Assembly: GCA_902594515.1 (NCBI GenBank)
Contig: CACJML010000002.1
Span: 64,911-128,910 of the forward strand
DNA: 64,000 bases
From: an uncultured SAR86 cluster bacterium
GTDB lineage: Bacteria > Pseudomonadota > Gammaproteobacteria > Magnimaribacterales > D2472
Direction: 5' to 3'
The position numbers and the translations under genes were made by a program. Every line of letters begins with the position of its first letter. Position 1 is the stretch's first letter. Under the pieces are notes generated by a model. It was not told the origin of the DNA. It was given only the letters and a program-made list of their open reading frames with translations, and did not search any database. This document shows, piece after piece, positions 54,357-63,210 of the stretch.

Positions 54357-55442
54357 TCAACTTAATGCTTCATTTACTGCTTGGTGCTTGATTTCACCTT
54401 TTGAAATGTTGAGACCATTCTTCAAACCTGCATTTTGATTTAAAGCCTCCTCAACGCCTAAATTTGCTAGCAATTTTATGTAAGGCAAAGTAGCCTTATT
54501 TAAAGCAAGTGAAGCAGTTAAAGGGACTGCACCTGGCATATTAGTAACGCAATAATGAACAACATCATCTACTAGGAATGTAGGCTCATCATGAGTAGTC
54601 GGTTTGCTGGTCTCAAAGCACCCACCTTGATCAATAGAAATATCTACCATTACAGTTCCTGGTGACATTTCACCAATCATTTCCCTAGTTATAATCTTGG
54701 GAGCTTCTTTTCCAATCACATACACCGATCCCACCACTAAATCAGATTTTTTAATGCTTTCAAAGATAGCTTCAGAAGATGATTGAATGTAATTAATATT
54801 ATCTTCACCGTATTTTGCCTTTAGGGAATTCAATTTATCCATGGATAAATCAATCACATTTACAATAGCCTTATTATCCATTGCCTTCTCAATGGCTTGG
54901 GCGCCAGCGACTCCCCCACCGATTACGGTAACAACTCTCGAATCTAAACTTTGAAATGATCCAAGCAAAACCCCTTTTCCATGATTGTGCTTAAGTAAAT
55001 TATATGATCCTACTACTATACTAATTTGCCCTGCGATTTCGCTCATTGGGGCGAGTAATGGCAAAGCATTGTTCTCGTCAGTTACAGTCTCATAAGCTAT
55101 ACCAGTAACGCCAGTACTTACGATCTTTTTTGCACTTTCGGGATTTCCAGCAAGATGAAGATAAGTGAACAACGTCAAATCCTCCCGAAGATAATCCAAT
55201 TCTTGCTCAATAGGTTCTTTAACTTTAATGATGAGATTTGATTTATTAAATACTTCCTCGGCCTCATCAATTACTTTGGCTCCTGAATTAATATAGTCTT
55301 CATTACTGAAACCAATTGAGCTGCCAGCATCTGATTGAATTAATACCTGATGCCCCTCTTTACAAAGAGCCATACTCGATTCAGGAGTCAAGCCGACCCT
55401 GTATTCATTATTTTTAACCTCTTTAGGAACCCCGATGATCAT
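54357..55442 (-). CDS. ald: Alanine dehydrogenase
   Basis: 361 residues. IGVPKEVKNNEYRVGLTPESS at the N-terminus, HLAGNPESAKKI with catalytic His region, TVIGGGVAGAQAIEKAM dinucleotide fold and MVDISIDQGGCFET. NAD-dependent interconversion of alanine and pyruvate. The AGCS symporter at 4.9-6.3 kb could supply alanine. Confidence 0.96.
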   Translation of the reverse strand: MIIGVPKEVKNNEYRVGLTPESSMALCKEGHQVLIQSDAGSSIGFSNEDYINSGAKVIDEAEEVFNKSNLIIKVKEPIEQELDYLREDLTLFTYLHLAGNPESAKKIVSTGVTGIAYETVTDENNALPLLAPMSEIAGQISIVVGSYNLLKHNHGKGVLLGSFQSLDSRVVTVIGGGVAGAQAIEKAMDNKAIVNVIDLSMDKLNSLKAKYGEDNINYIQSSSEAIFESIKKSDLVVGSVYVIGKEAPKIITREMIGEMSPGTVMVDISIDQGGCFETSKPTTHDEPTFLVDDVVHYCVTNMPGAVPLTASLALNKATLPYIKLLANLGVEEALNQNAGLKNGLNISKGEIKHQAVNEALS

Positions 55443-55446
55443 TATT

Positions 55447-56265
55447 TCATTTTAATTGAATATTAAAAAATTCAGAAACTGTTTTGTCGGCTATCCTCTG
55501 AAGTTTGATTGCAACGGATGGCTCGATATTACCAACTCCGCTGTTACCTTCGGTGCTGCGTCCAAAGAGGGTCGCAAATACAACACTTGCGGCAAGGTAG
55601 CTGCCCTCTTCTGAAGGGTGCCTATTATCGCTGGTGTATAAATTAATTTCGGGATGAGACTTATTTCCAAGATCAAAGGCTTCTCCAGCTGGAATAAGAA
55701 GTAGATTATTTAAATTCGCTACTTTTAAAAATTCTTTTTTAAGTTTTTTATACATTGTGGGTTTATTTTTATAGCCCCAGGTCATAAAAAGTATGGGCTC
55801 TGCTTTATTTTTTCTGATAGTTTTTGAATGTTTTACAACGTAACTATAGAAGGCTTCTTTGGTCTTTGGGTGAATTGGGCAAAGACTACAATCAGCCATT
55901 ATTACTGCATCTACAGAGGTCTCATCATATTCAATGTACGAGTTGTCTTTGTTGGCATCGATTTTAAAACTGCCGATATTTTCATTACTTAGATAACTCT
56001 CAACATTATGCCAAGACAATGAAGACCCATTGATAGTAATTGAGCGCCTTTTGATATCGCCTATTTGTGGATCAGCCTTAATTAGTTTTCCAAGGTGGTT
56101 ATGGAGGCTGTTGTTGTAATAAAAAAAACTGTGCCCCACAAACATTACAGATTTAATATCATTTGATTTTGTAGATTTAATGTTTGGGATTAGATTCTCT
56201 GAAGAAAGAGAAATTGTAAAGATTAGACTGACCGCAATAAAAGCATTATTTAACTTAATACGCAT
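55447..56265 (-). CDS. SGNH/GDSL hydrolase-like exported protein
   Basis: About 272 residues from the ATG at 56265; a TTG three codons upstream is an alternative. Signal peptide MRIKLNNAFIAVSLIFTISLS. MFVGHSFFYYNNSLHNHL is block I with the nucleophile Ser of GHS; SDNRHPSEEGSYLAA is block V with the Asp-His pair. SGNH fold esterase or carbohydrate-active hydrolase, substrate unknown. Four bases downstream of ald. Confidence 0.78.
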   Translation of the reverse strand: MRIKLNNAFIAVSLIFTISLSSENLIPNIKSTKSNDIKSVMFVGHSFFYYNNSLHNHLGKLIKADPQIGDIKRRSITINGSSLSWHNVESYLSNENIGSFKIDANKDNSYIEYDETSVDAVIMADCSLCPIHPKTKEAFYSYVVKHSKTIRKNKAEPILFMTWGYKNKPTMYKKLKKEFLKVANLNNLLLIPAGEAFDLGNKSHPEINLYTSDNRHPSEEGSYLAASVVFATLFGRSTEGNSGVGNIEPSVAIKLQRIADKTVSEFFNIQLK

Positions 56266-56296
56266 TTTTAACAATTATATTCTTTGTTAATAATTT

Positions 56297-56372
<76 letters not shown>

Positions 56373-56463
56373 AATATTTAGATTGGCTATTCTAAATTGT
56401 TTTATGGCTAGTTGCTATACAGAGCATTTCAAGATATCTTCGCTAAATTAATCTCTTGAACTT

Positions 56464-57918
56464 ATGAGTAAAAAAACACCTGTCGTTGTTGGTCTCGGAA
56501 TAATCCAACAACATGGAGCATATGATGAGCTTGATGAAGCATTAATTTTGATGGAAGAAGCTACGCTATCTGCTATTGAGGATTGTGGCAACCCAAAAAT
56601 TACTGACTACATTGACATTATTGACATACCCAAAGGTTTTTGGGCATACAGAGATCCAGGTAAGTGGATTGGAGAAAAACATGGTTTTCAGCATGCAAAA
56701 ACAAGCGTTAATAAGATCGGGGTTTTACAACAACACCTCATAAATTCTGCTGCGCTAAGAATTCAGAATGGTGAAATCCGTGGTGGCCTTATTCTTGGTG
56801 GTGAATCTAGAGCAAAAATGATTGCTGCTTTAAAGGAAAAAAAAGACTTTAAAGAGCTGGAGCTAAATACAAATCCAGATATGTACGTTAAAGCAAAAGA
56901 TGATTTGTATGGACCACAAGAAGCTGAAACACTTGGATTGATGGCCGTTGGTTATTATGCAGTTCTTGAGAGTGCTATGAGATTTCATAAAGATCACTCT
57001 TTAAAGGAACATGAATATTATCTATCAAATATGTATGCAGATTTTTCTCAAATTGCTGCAAAAAATCCTCATGCATGGAATCAAAAAGAGTATCAGCCCA
57101 ACGAAATTAGTGAACCCTCTTCAAAAAATAAACCAATTGCATACCCATACAACAAATTACATAACACCTCATGGAATGTTAATCAGGCGTCCGCGATGAT
57201 TATTATTGATGAAGAGATAGCTGATAAATTAAAGATCCCAAAAAATAAAAGATCGTATCCATTGGCTTCATCTGAAACTAACCATATGCTCGCTCTTATT
57301 GAAAGACCAAGCTTTGTAAGTTCTGCTGGATTGGAATTGTCTGCAGCATATATAAATAAAAAGATTTCAAATTACGGGAAGCTCCCATCAATCGTTGACC
57401 TGTATAGCTGTTTCCCAGTTGCTATCCAACAATGTGAAAACGTCCTTGAACTAGATCCCTCAATACCAAAAACTATTACGGGAGGAATGCCATTTGCTGG
57501 AGGACCTCTGAATAACTACATGCTTCATGCCACAGTACAGGCGTTACTTCTATTGCGAGAGAATCCAGATAATATCGCTTTAATAACAGGTATCTCAGGG
57601 ATGATGACAAAACAGGCTTTTGGCCTTTGGTCAGGAATTAAATTAGATGAGTTCTCACATTTGGATACTACTGAGGAGGCTAAAAAAATTGATCTTCCAA
57701 AAGAAATGTCTGCTTTTGAGTCTGGAGATGGGCATGTCATCGGTTACACAGTTTTATTTGATCAATTAGATGCTGAGAAAGCAGTTATATACATTGAGGA
57801 TTTGCAAGGAAAAAGAAAAGTTGTAACATCAAATGAAGTAGATATTTTAAAAAACATGAGGGAAGAAGAATGGGTTGGAAAAGTAATCAAGTACAAAGAC
57901 TCAGTGTTGGTCTCTTAA
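56464..57918 (+). CDS. Thiolase-like acetyl-CoA acetyltransferase family protein
   Basis: 484 residues. NSAALRIQNGEIRGGLILGGES, NPHAWNQKEY, YPYNKLHNTSWNVNQAS and DLYSCFPVAIQQ, then GGMPFAGGPLNNYMLHA, are the conserved blocks of a thiolase-like family common in actinobacteria and marine proteobacteria (SCP2-type). No cysteine lies at the canonical thiolase nucleophile position (around residue 90), so its reaction may differ from classic thiolysis. Confidence 0.85.
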   Translation: MSKKTPVVVGLGIIQQHGAYDELDEALILMEEATLSAIEDCGNPKITDYIDIIDIPKGFWAYRDPGKWIGEKHGFQHAKTSVNKIGVLQQHLINSAALRIQNGEIRGGLILGGESRAKMIAALKEKKDFKELELNTNPDMYVKAKDDLYGPQEAETLGLMAVGYYAVLESAMRFHKDHSLKEHEYYLSNMYADFSQIAAKNPHAWNQKEYQPNEISEPSSKNKPIAYPYNKLHNTSWNVNQASAMIIIDEEIADKLKIPKNKRSYPLASSETNHMLALIERPSFVSSAGLELSAAYINKKISNYGKLPSIVDLYSCFPVAIQQCENVLELDPSIPKTITGGMPFAGGPLNNYMLHATVQALLLLRENPDNIALITGISGMMTKQAFGLWSGIKLDEFSHLDTTEEAKKIDLPKEMSAFESGDGHVIGYTVLFDQLDAEKAVIYIEDLQGKRKVVTSNEVDILKNMREEEWVGKVIKYKDSVLVS

Positions 57919-59306
57919 CACTATTTATTGCATCACTAGATGCCTCACAAAATTCAGTAAATCAATCTATTAAAAAACACCAATCAACATTTGAAAATGT
58001 TGCGATGGATATATGGGATTTAGCTGAAGTTGGTTATCAAGAATACAAGAGTTCAGAAATTCTAATTAATACTCTTAAAAAAAATGGATTCAAAATTACA
58101 ACTGGGGTGGCTAATATTCCTACCGCCTTCATTGCTGAGTATTCTAATGGTGGGCCCGTTATTGGGATATTGGGTGAATACGATGCCCTGCCAGGAGTGA
58201 TGCAAACATCATCTCCCTTCAAAGAAACTCGTGCCGACAGGATCGCAGGTCATGCCTGTGGTCATCACATGTTTGGTGCTGCTTCTGCATGGGCAGCAGT
58301 AACGATCAAAGAGTGGATTGAAGAAACTAATACCCCTGGAACAATAAGATTTTATGGTACGCCAGCTGAGGAAGGCGGTTCAGGAAAAGTCTATATGGTT
58401 AGAGAAGGTTTCTTCAAGGATGTTGATATAGCCCTCCACTGGCATCCTGGTAGTGTAAATCATGCAAATCCTAGAACATCAAATGCTAATAAATCAGCTA
58501 AATTTACTTTTAATGGTATTTCAGCTCATGCGGCTGGATCACCTGATAAGGGTAGGTCTGCGCTCGATGGGGTTGAGTCGATGAATATGATGGTCAATTT
58601 AATGCGTGAGCATATCCCGCAAGATTCAAGAATTCATTATGTAATTACGAAAGGTGGTTTGGCTCCAAATGTTGTTCCCGATGTTGCTGAGGTTTATTAC
58701 TACGTCAGGCATCCTGAAATGCACATGGTAAATGAGCTATTCCAAAGAGTTGTAAAAGCTGCTGAAGGTGCAGCTATTGGCACTGATACCAAGGTGACAC
58801 ATGAAATTATGCATGGTAATTATTCTTTGCTGCCCAATGATGCTATTCAAAAAGTGATGTATCAAAAGCTAACTCAAAGAGGCGGTATTAGTTACGATAA
58901 AAATGAAAAAAAATATGCAGAAAAAATTTATCAAACTCTTGTAAGTCCATCCGGAAAAATTGGTGATCAAGAAAATGTTCTGCCATACAGAGAAACTCAT
59001 GGTTATGGTTCTACTGACGTTGGCGATATTAGCTGGATTGTTCCTACAGGTGGAGTAAGAATTGCTACTTGGGTACCAGGCACATCCGCACACTCATGGC
59101 AAGCCGTGGCTGCTGGCGGGACATCAATTGGCCTTAAAGGTACAAAGTTGGCTGCTGAAATATTGTCTGAAACTGCGATAGAGTTGTTATTAGATACCTC
59201 ATTAATTGATCAAGCGAAAGAGGAATTAAGAATTCGAACGGGTGATAAATTTAAATATGAACCTTTACTGGGAAATCGAGCGCCTCCTTTAGATTATCGA
59301 AATTAA
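57870..59306 (+). CDS. M20 family amidohydrolase (AbgB-like), exported
   Basis: 478 residues. N-terminal signal (LSVGLLTLFIASLDAS) favours the start at 57870 despite a 49-base overlap with the previous gene. GEYDALPG, AGHACGHHMFG and YGTPAEEGG carry metal ligands; WHPGSVN and GISAHAAGSPDKGRSALDGVE mark the lid domain. Similar to p-aminobenzoyl-glutamate hydrolase subunit B; a periplasmic peptidase or amidase. Confidence 0.92.
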   Translation: MGWKSNQVQRLSVGLLTLFIASLDASQNSVNQSIKKHQSTFENVAMDIWDLAEVGYQEYKSSEILINTLKKNGFKITTGVANIPTAFIAEYSNGGPVIGILGEYDALPGVMQTSSPFKETRADRIAGHACGHHMFGAASAWAAVTIKEWIEETNTPGTIRFYGTPAEEGGSGKVYMVREGFFKDVDIALHWHPGSVNHANPRTSNANKSAKFTFNGISAHAAGSPDKGRSALDGVESMNMMVNLMREHIPQDSRIHYVITKGGLAPNVVPDVAEVYYYVRHPEMHMVNELFQRVVKAAEGAAIGTDTKVTHEIMHGNYSLLPNDAIQKVMYQKLTQRGGISYDKNEKKYAEKIYQTLVSPSGKIGDQENVLPYRETHGYGSTDVGDISWIVPTGGVRIATWVPGTSAHSWQAVAAGGTSIGLKGTKLAAEILSETAIELLLDTSLIDQAKEELRIRTGDKFKYEPLLGNRAPPLDYRN

Positions 59307-59308
59307 CC

Positions 59309-59331
59309 AAATGATACTTTGTCATTTTTTT
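59309..59331 (+). terminator. Possible weak terminator after the M20 gene
   Basis: A 6-bp stem AAATGA/TCATTT with a seven-base loop runs into TTTT. Short and AT-rich, so uncertain. Confidence 0.35.
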
Positions 59332-59384
59332 GAGATATTTAAATAAAATTGGTAATATTAGTAGGCAACATTTAGGGGGATAAT

Positions 59385-62303
59385 ATGAAATTAAAATACG
59401 CTGTATTGAGTTTGGGCTTAATTTTGCCATTAGGTCTGTTAGCACAATCTGATCAAGAAATTGAGGAAGTGGTTGTGGTAGGTTCACAAATTAAGGGAGC
59501 TAAGATTACTGGAGCACTGCCAGTGTCAGTAATTTCAAGTGATGATATAGACGCACTCGGCGTTGAGTCTGGTGATGAGCTTTTAGATAACATTGCTGAA
59601 CTAGGTCAAAATACTTTTAACCAAAATGAATTTAGCGGAGGCTACAATGCATCGAGGGGTGATGTGGGTGCCTTTAACCTAAGAGATATTGGCACAGGAA
59701 ATACCCTTACATTGTTAAATGGAAGACGATTAATTACTTCTCCTGGATATCAAACTGAGCCTATTTTAGGTGGTTCAATGCCAGTCTTCACCACTAATTC
59801 AAATGCTATACCAGTTCATGGTGCAGATAGAGTCGAGATCCTCAGAGATGGAGCCTCAGCTATTTATGGAGCTGATGCACTAGCGGGTGTTGTGAATACA
59901 GTTTTAAAGTCAAATTTTGTTGGTACAAATGTTAGGTACAGAATGAGTAAATATGATCATTTTGCAGCCACCGATCACAAAATTAGTGCTCAATGGGGTA
60001 AAGATATTGGTAATACAAATGTCTCAATATATTTTGATGCGTTTCATCGTGAAGAAATTAGAGGTAGTGAAGATCCTAAATGGCTAGCTCAAGATGCCAG
60101 AGTTTCTCCGGGTCTTGGAAAATTTGACGGTACTGCATGGGATGATACTTCTTGGAGAAATACAAATGCTGCATCTCCATATGGTATTTGGCATGGAGGA
60201 GGATCAAGGTACCTGCACACGCGGCCTAACACTGGTAACTGTGCATATACAGGAACCGGAGGAGATACATGTCTTTATCTAAGTTCATCTACTAATCCGC
60301 CTGATTCACTAAGAGCAAAATATAATGAAACAAGGTGGATGAGGCCTGACCTGCAAAGGGAAAATCTTTTTGTCTTTGTTAATTCAGAACTAGATAACGG
60401 TGTAGAGGCTTATACTGAAATTGGTTATTATCATTCATTTGCAACACAACAACTTTATGGTGGAACTACATTAGGAGCTGGTAGTTGTGCAAAAACAGGC
60501 GCTTGTACACAGCCATATTTAGTCCCTTTATCAAACTACTGGTTGAATCAACTGGTCGATGCTGATGGGAATAAACTGGTTGACTCAGCACAGATAAAAA
60601 ATGGTCTTGGATTATGGAAAGCAAGACATAGATTCGATGCTCCAAGAGGTTATGACTCGGACAGAGTTACATTACGCTTTCTTCAAGGATTTAGGGGTGC
60701 TTGGGGTGATTGGGATTGGGATGGAGCAATTTTATGGTCAGATGCGAAATCGAAGCAAAAAAACGTAAATCGACAATCCATGACGCTCTTAAATCAATCA
60801 TTAGCTTTATCTACACCTGATGCATACAACCCTTTCTGTGGAGGTTATGGTTGTAGTGATGAAAGTGCTTTTACGATTGATATTTTCAGGGAAAATACTA
60901 CTGAGCTTTTACTGGTTGATTTCAAAATCTCAAATAATAATGTCTATGAAATGCCTGCTGGTCCAGTTGCTGCATTGGTTGGTTTTGAAAGTAGAGAGGA
61001 AGAGTATACCGATGGAAGGGATCCACGAATTGATGGAAGAATGCCTTATACAGTACCTACCGGGCCAAAAGCTGGACTTACGTTCCCATTGATTTCTGAT
61101 GTAGTTAATTCTAGTGCAACTCCAGCATCTAGTGGTTCTAGAACCACAACATCATTATTTGGTGAGTTGCAGATACCACTACACGAAACTGTTGATGCTC
61201 AACTCGCTGTTAGATATGAAGACTCAGATGACTATGGTGATGCAACGGTAGGAAAATTTGCTATTGGGTGGCAGCCTATTGATCAGGTGAAGCTTAGATA
61301 TTCAGCTTCTGAAACTTTTAGAGCTCCAGCATTGATCTTAGTAAATGAAGGCTTCCTTGGTAGAAGTACTTCTACAAATGATGCATTACTTGAATTTGCT
61401 ACTGGAGTTAATCAGGATGATTACTCTATGCAAAGAGTTACTGAGGGAAATCCTGGTCTTAAACCAGAACTGGGCGAAAATGAATCATTAGGACTGGTTT
61501 TAGAGCCTATTGATAATTTAATAATTACCATGGATAAATGGTCAATTGAGACTGAGGATACTGTGGGAATTTTTGGAATGACTAATGCAATATTACTTGA
61601 TACTTTAATTCGAGCTGAGGGTGGACCTAGCGAATGTGTTGGTAACCCAAATGTCATTAGGAATGCGGTTGCTGAGGACTCAGTTGATTGGGCTGGAGCA
61701 GGTTTATGCCCTGCTGGTCTAGTTGAAAGAGTTAATGATTATTATGTTAATGGTGATACAAGAACCATTGAAGGCTTTGATACAAGCATTCTGTATTCAA
61801 TAGATACTGATATTGGTGAGTTTTCAGCTAAGTTTGTAAACGTTCACTATGATACCAAAGATCAAGAGGCTGGCGGTGATGCACAAAAACTAAGCATAGC
61901 TGGTCAATCTGGTGGTACGCTTGCTGGGCTTGCGCCTGTTAGGGGTGTTGACAATCTGCTTGGTTTAAATGGATCCATTGAAGATAAATATACAATGAGG
62001 CTTTCATGGAGAAATGGCCCATATCAGGTATTTGTATCCGGTACTCAGTGGGGTGAGTTCTTTGAAGGTGGTCATACCGAAACAATTGACGGTGAGAGAG
62101 TCTTATGGACCGTAGATTCAATGAGGGTTATTAATCTAACACTAGGATATACATTCGAAAATGATCTTAGAGTTCGATTCCAGGTCAAAAATATTGAAGA
62201 CGAAAGAGCTCCTTTGGCTGATGAAACCTTCAGTATGTTTTGGGGTGACCTTCATACAGACTATGGAAAGAACTATAACATTGAATTTTATAAAAAATTC
62301 TAA
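59385..62303 (+). CDS. TonB-dependent outer-membrane receptor
   Basis: 972 residues. Signal peptide to about residue 20; plug domain begins at EEVVVVGSQIKGAKITGALPVSVISSDDI with RVEILRDGASAIYGADALAGVVNTV. The large barrel ends in an aromatic residue (FYKKF). GSQI-type plug and size are those of SusC-unlike proteobacterial receptors for peptides, sugars or lipids. AGGGGGA precedes the ATG. Followed by a strong terminator. Confidence 0.96.
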   Translation: MKLKYAVLSLGLILPLGLLAQSDQEIEEVVVVGSQIKGAKITGALPVSVISSDDIDALGVESGDELLDNIAELGQNTFNQNEFSGGYNASRGDVGAFNLRDIGTGNTLTLLNGRRLITSPGYQTEPILGGSMPVFTTNSNAIPVHGADRVEILRDGASAIYGADALAGVVNTVLKSNFVGTNVRYRMSKYDHFAATDHKISAQWGKDIGNTNVSIYFDAFHREEIRGSEDPKWLAQDARVSPGLGKFDGTAWDDTSWRNTNAASPYGIWHGGGSRYLHTRPNTGNCAYTGTGGDTCLYLSSSTNPPDSLRAKYNETRWMRPDLQRENLFVFVNSELDNGVEAYTEIGYYHSFATQQLYGGTTLGAGSCAKTGACTQPYLVPLSNYWLNQLVDADGNKLVDSAQIKNGLGLWKARHRFDAPRGYDSDRVTLRFLQGFRGAWGDWDWDGAILWSDAKSKQKNVNRQSMTLLNQSLALSTPDAYNPFCGGYGCSDESAFTIDIFRENTTELLLVDFKISNNNVYEMPAGPVAALVGFESREEEYTDGRDPRIDGRMPYTVPTGPKAGLTFPLISDVVNSSATPASSGSRTTTSLFGELQIPLHETVDAQLAVRYEDSDDYGDATVGKFAIGWQPIDQVKLRYSASETFRAPALILVNEGFLGRSTSTNDALLEFATGVNQDDYSMQRVTEGNPGLKPELGENESLGLVLEPIDNLIITMDKWSIETEDTVGIFGMTNAILLDTLIRAEGGPSECVGNPNVIRNAVAEDSVDWAGAGLCPAGLVERVNDYYVNGDTRTIEGFDTSILYSIDTDIGEFSAKFVNVHYDTKDQEAGGDAQKLSIAGQSGGTLAGLAPVRGVDNLLGLNGSIEDKYTMRLSWRNGPYQVFVSGTQWGEFFEGGHTETIDGERVLWTVDSMRVINLTLGYTFENDLRVRFQVKNIEDERAPLADETFSMFWGDLHTDYGKNYNIEFYKKF

Positions 62304-62325
62304 TGGTATAATTATCTAAATTATT

Positions 62326-62350
62326 AAGGGAGCATTTGCTCCCTTTTTTA
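62326..62350 (+). terminator. Intrinsic terminator after the TonB receptor gene
   Basis: 8-bp stem AAGGGAGC/GCTCCCTT with ATTT loop followed by TTTTTA. Strong, 22 bases after the receptor stop and just before the next gene. Confidence 0.92.
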
Positions 62351-62352
62351 TA

Positions 62353-63210
62353 ATGAAAAAATTATTATTCTTATTTGCTATTTTTACATTTGTATTATCT
62401 GCAGATGAGGATACTTTTAACTTTTCAACTGATTCAATTGAGGATATTTCAGTTTTCTATGTGACCCCTAAAATAATTAACAAGGATACAAGGCTGGTAG
62501 TGGTAATGCATGGACGAAAACGGAATGGAGAAGAATATAGGGACCAATGGATAGATCATGCTAAAGAGTTAAATCTTGTGGTAGTTGTTCCTGAGTTCAG
62601 TGAAGCTACATTTCCAGGGGTACACTCATATAATTACGGAAATGTGTTTAATGCTGAAGGGCAAAAACAACCAAAAGAATCCAGACTGTTTTCAATAATG
62701 GAACCACTCGTCAAAGAATCATTGAAAAAATTTAAAATTCGATCTGACCATTGGGGGATATACGGTCATGGTGCTGGTGCTCATTTTGTTCACAGATATG
62801 TCCTTTATAATCCACAATCCAGCCATACCCTTGCAATAGCGGCAAATCTAGGATGGTACTTAACAATGACAGATAAAAAATGGCCCTTTGGGTTAAAAAA
62901 TTCAGATATTACAGATGCCATGCTGAAAGATTCCTTTGATAGATATTTTTTATTAATGTTAGGAATGAGTGATGTATCAACAAAACCTAATACTGAATAT
63001 GTTGCGAGTATATTTGATAAGGTAACTGATCAAGGCAAGCATCGATTGGAGCGCGGCAGAAATTTCTTTAATGGAGTGTTGAAGAAGTCGAATGAATTAG
63101 ATACTTTTTTAAAATGGGGTTTAGTTGAAGTGCCTACAAAAGATGGTCATAGCAATACAAAACAAATGGTTCCTTTTGCAGCAGAACTTTTTTATGAAAG
63201 GCTTAAATAA
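62353..63210 (+). CDS. Alpha/beta-hydrolase-like exported protein with altered nucleophile
   Basis: 285 residues with a signal peptide ending near VLSADED. LVVVMHGRKRNGEEYRD and IYGHGAGAHFVHRYV follow the alpha/beta hydrolase pattern of PHB-depolymerase/feruloyl-esterase-type proteins. The nucleophile elbow normally GxSxG reads GHGAG (Gly140, codon GGT); Ser would be AGT. The remaining Asp/His candidates (MLGMSDV, DGHSNT) are kept. Either a pseudo-enzyme, or a nucleophile elsewhere. Start of the next gene overlaps the stop by one base. Confidence 0.82.
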   Translation: MKKLLFLFAIFTFVLSADEDTFNFSTDSIEDISVFYVTPKIINKDTRLVVVMHGRKRNGEEYRDQWIDHAKELNLVVVVPEFSEATFPGVHSYNYGNVFNAEGQKQPKESRLFSIMEPLVKESLKKFKIRSDHWGIYGHGAGAHFVHRYVLYNPQSSHTLAIAANLGWYLTMTDKKWPFGLKNSDITDAMLKDSFDRYFLLMLGMSDVSTKPNTEYVASIFDKVTDQGKHRLERGRNFFNGVLKKSNELDTFLKWGLVEVPTKDGHSNTKQMVPFAAELFYERLK

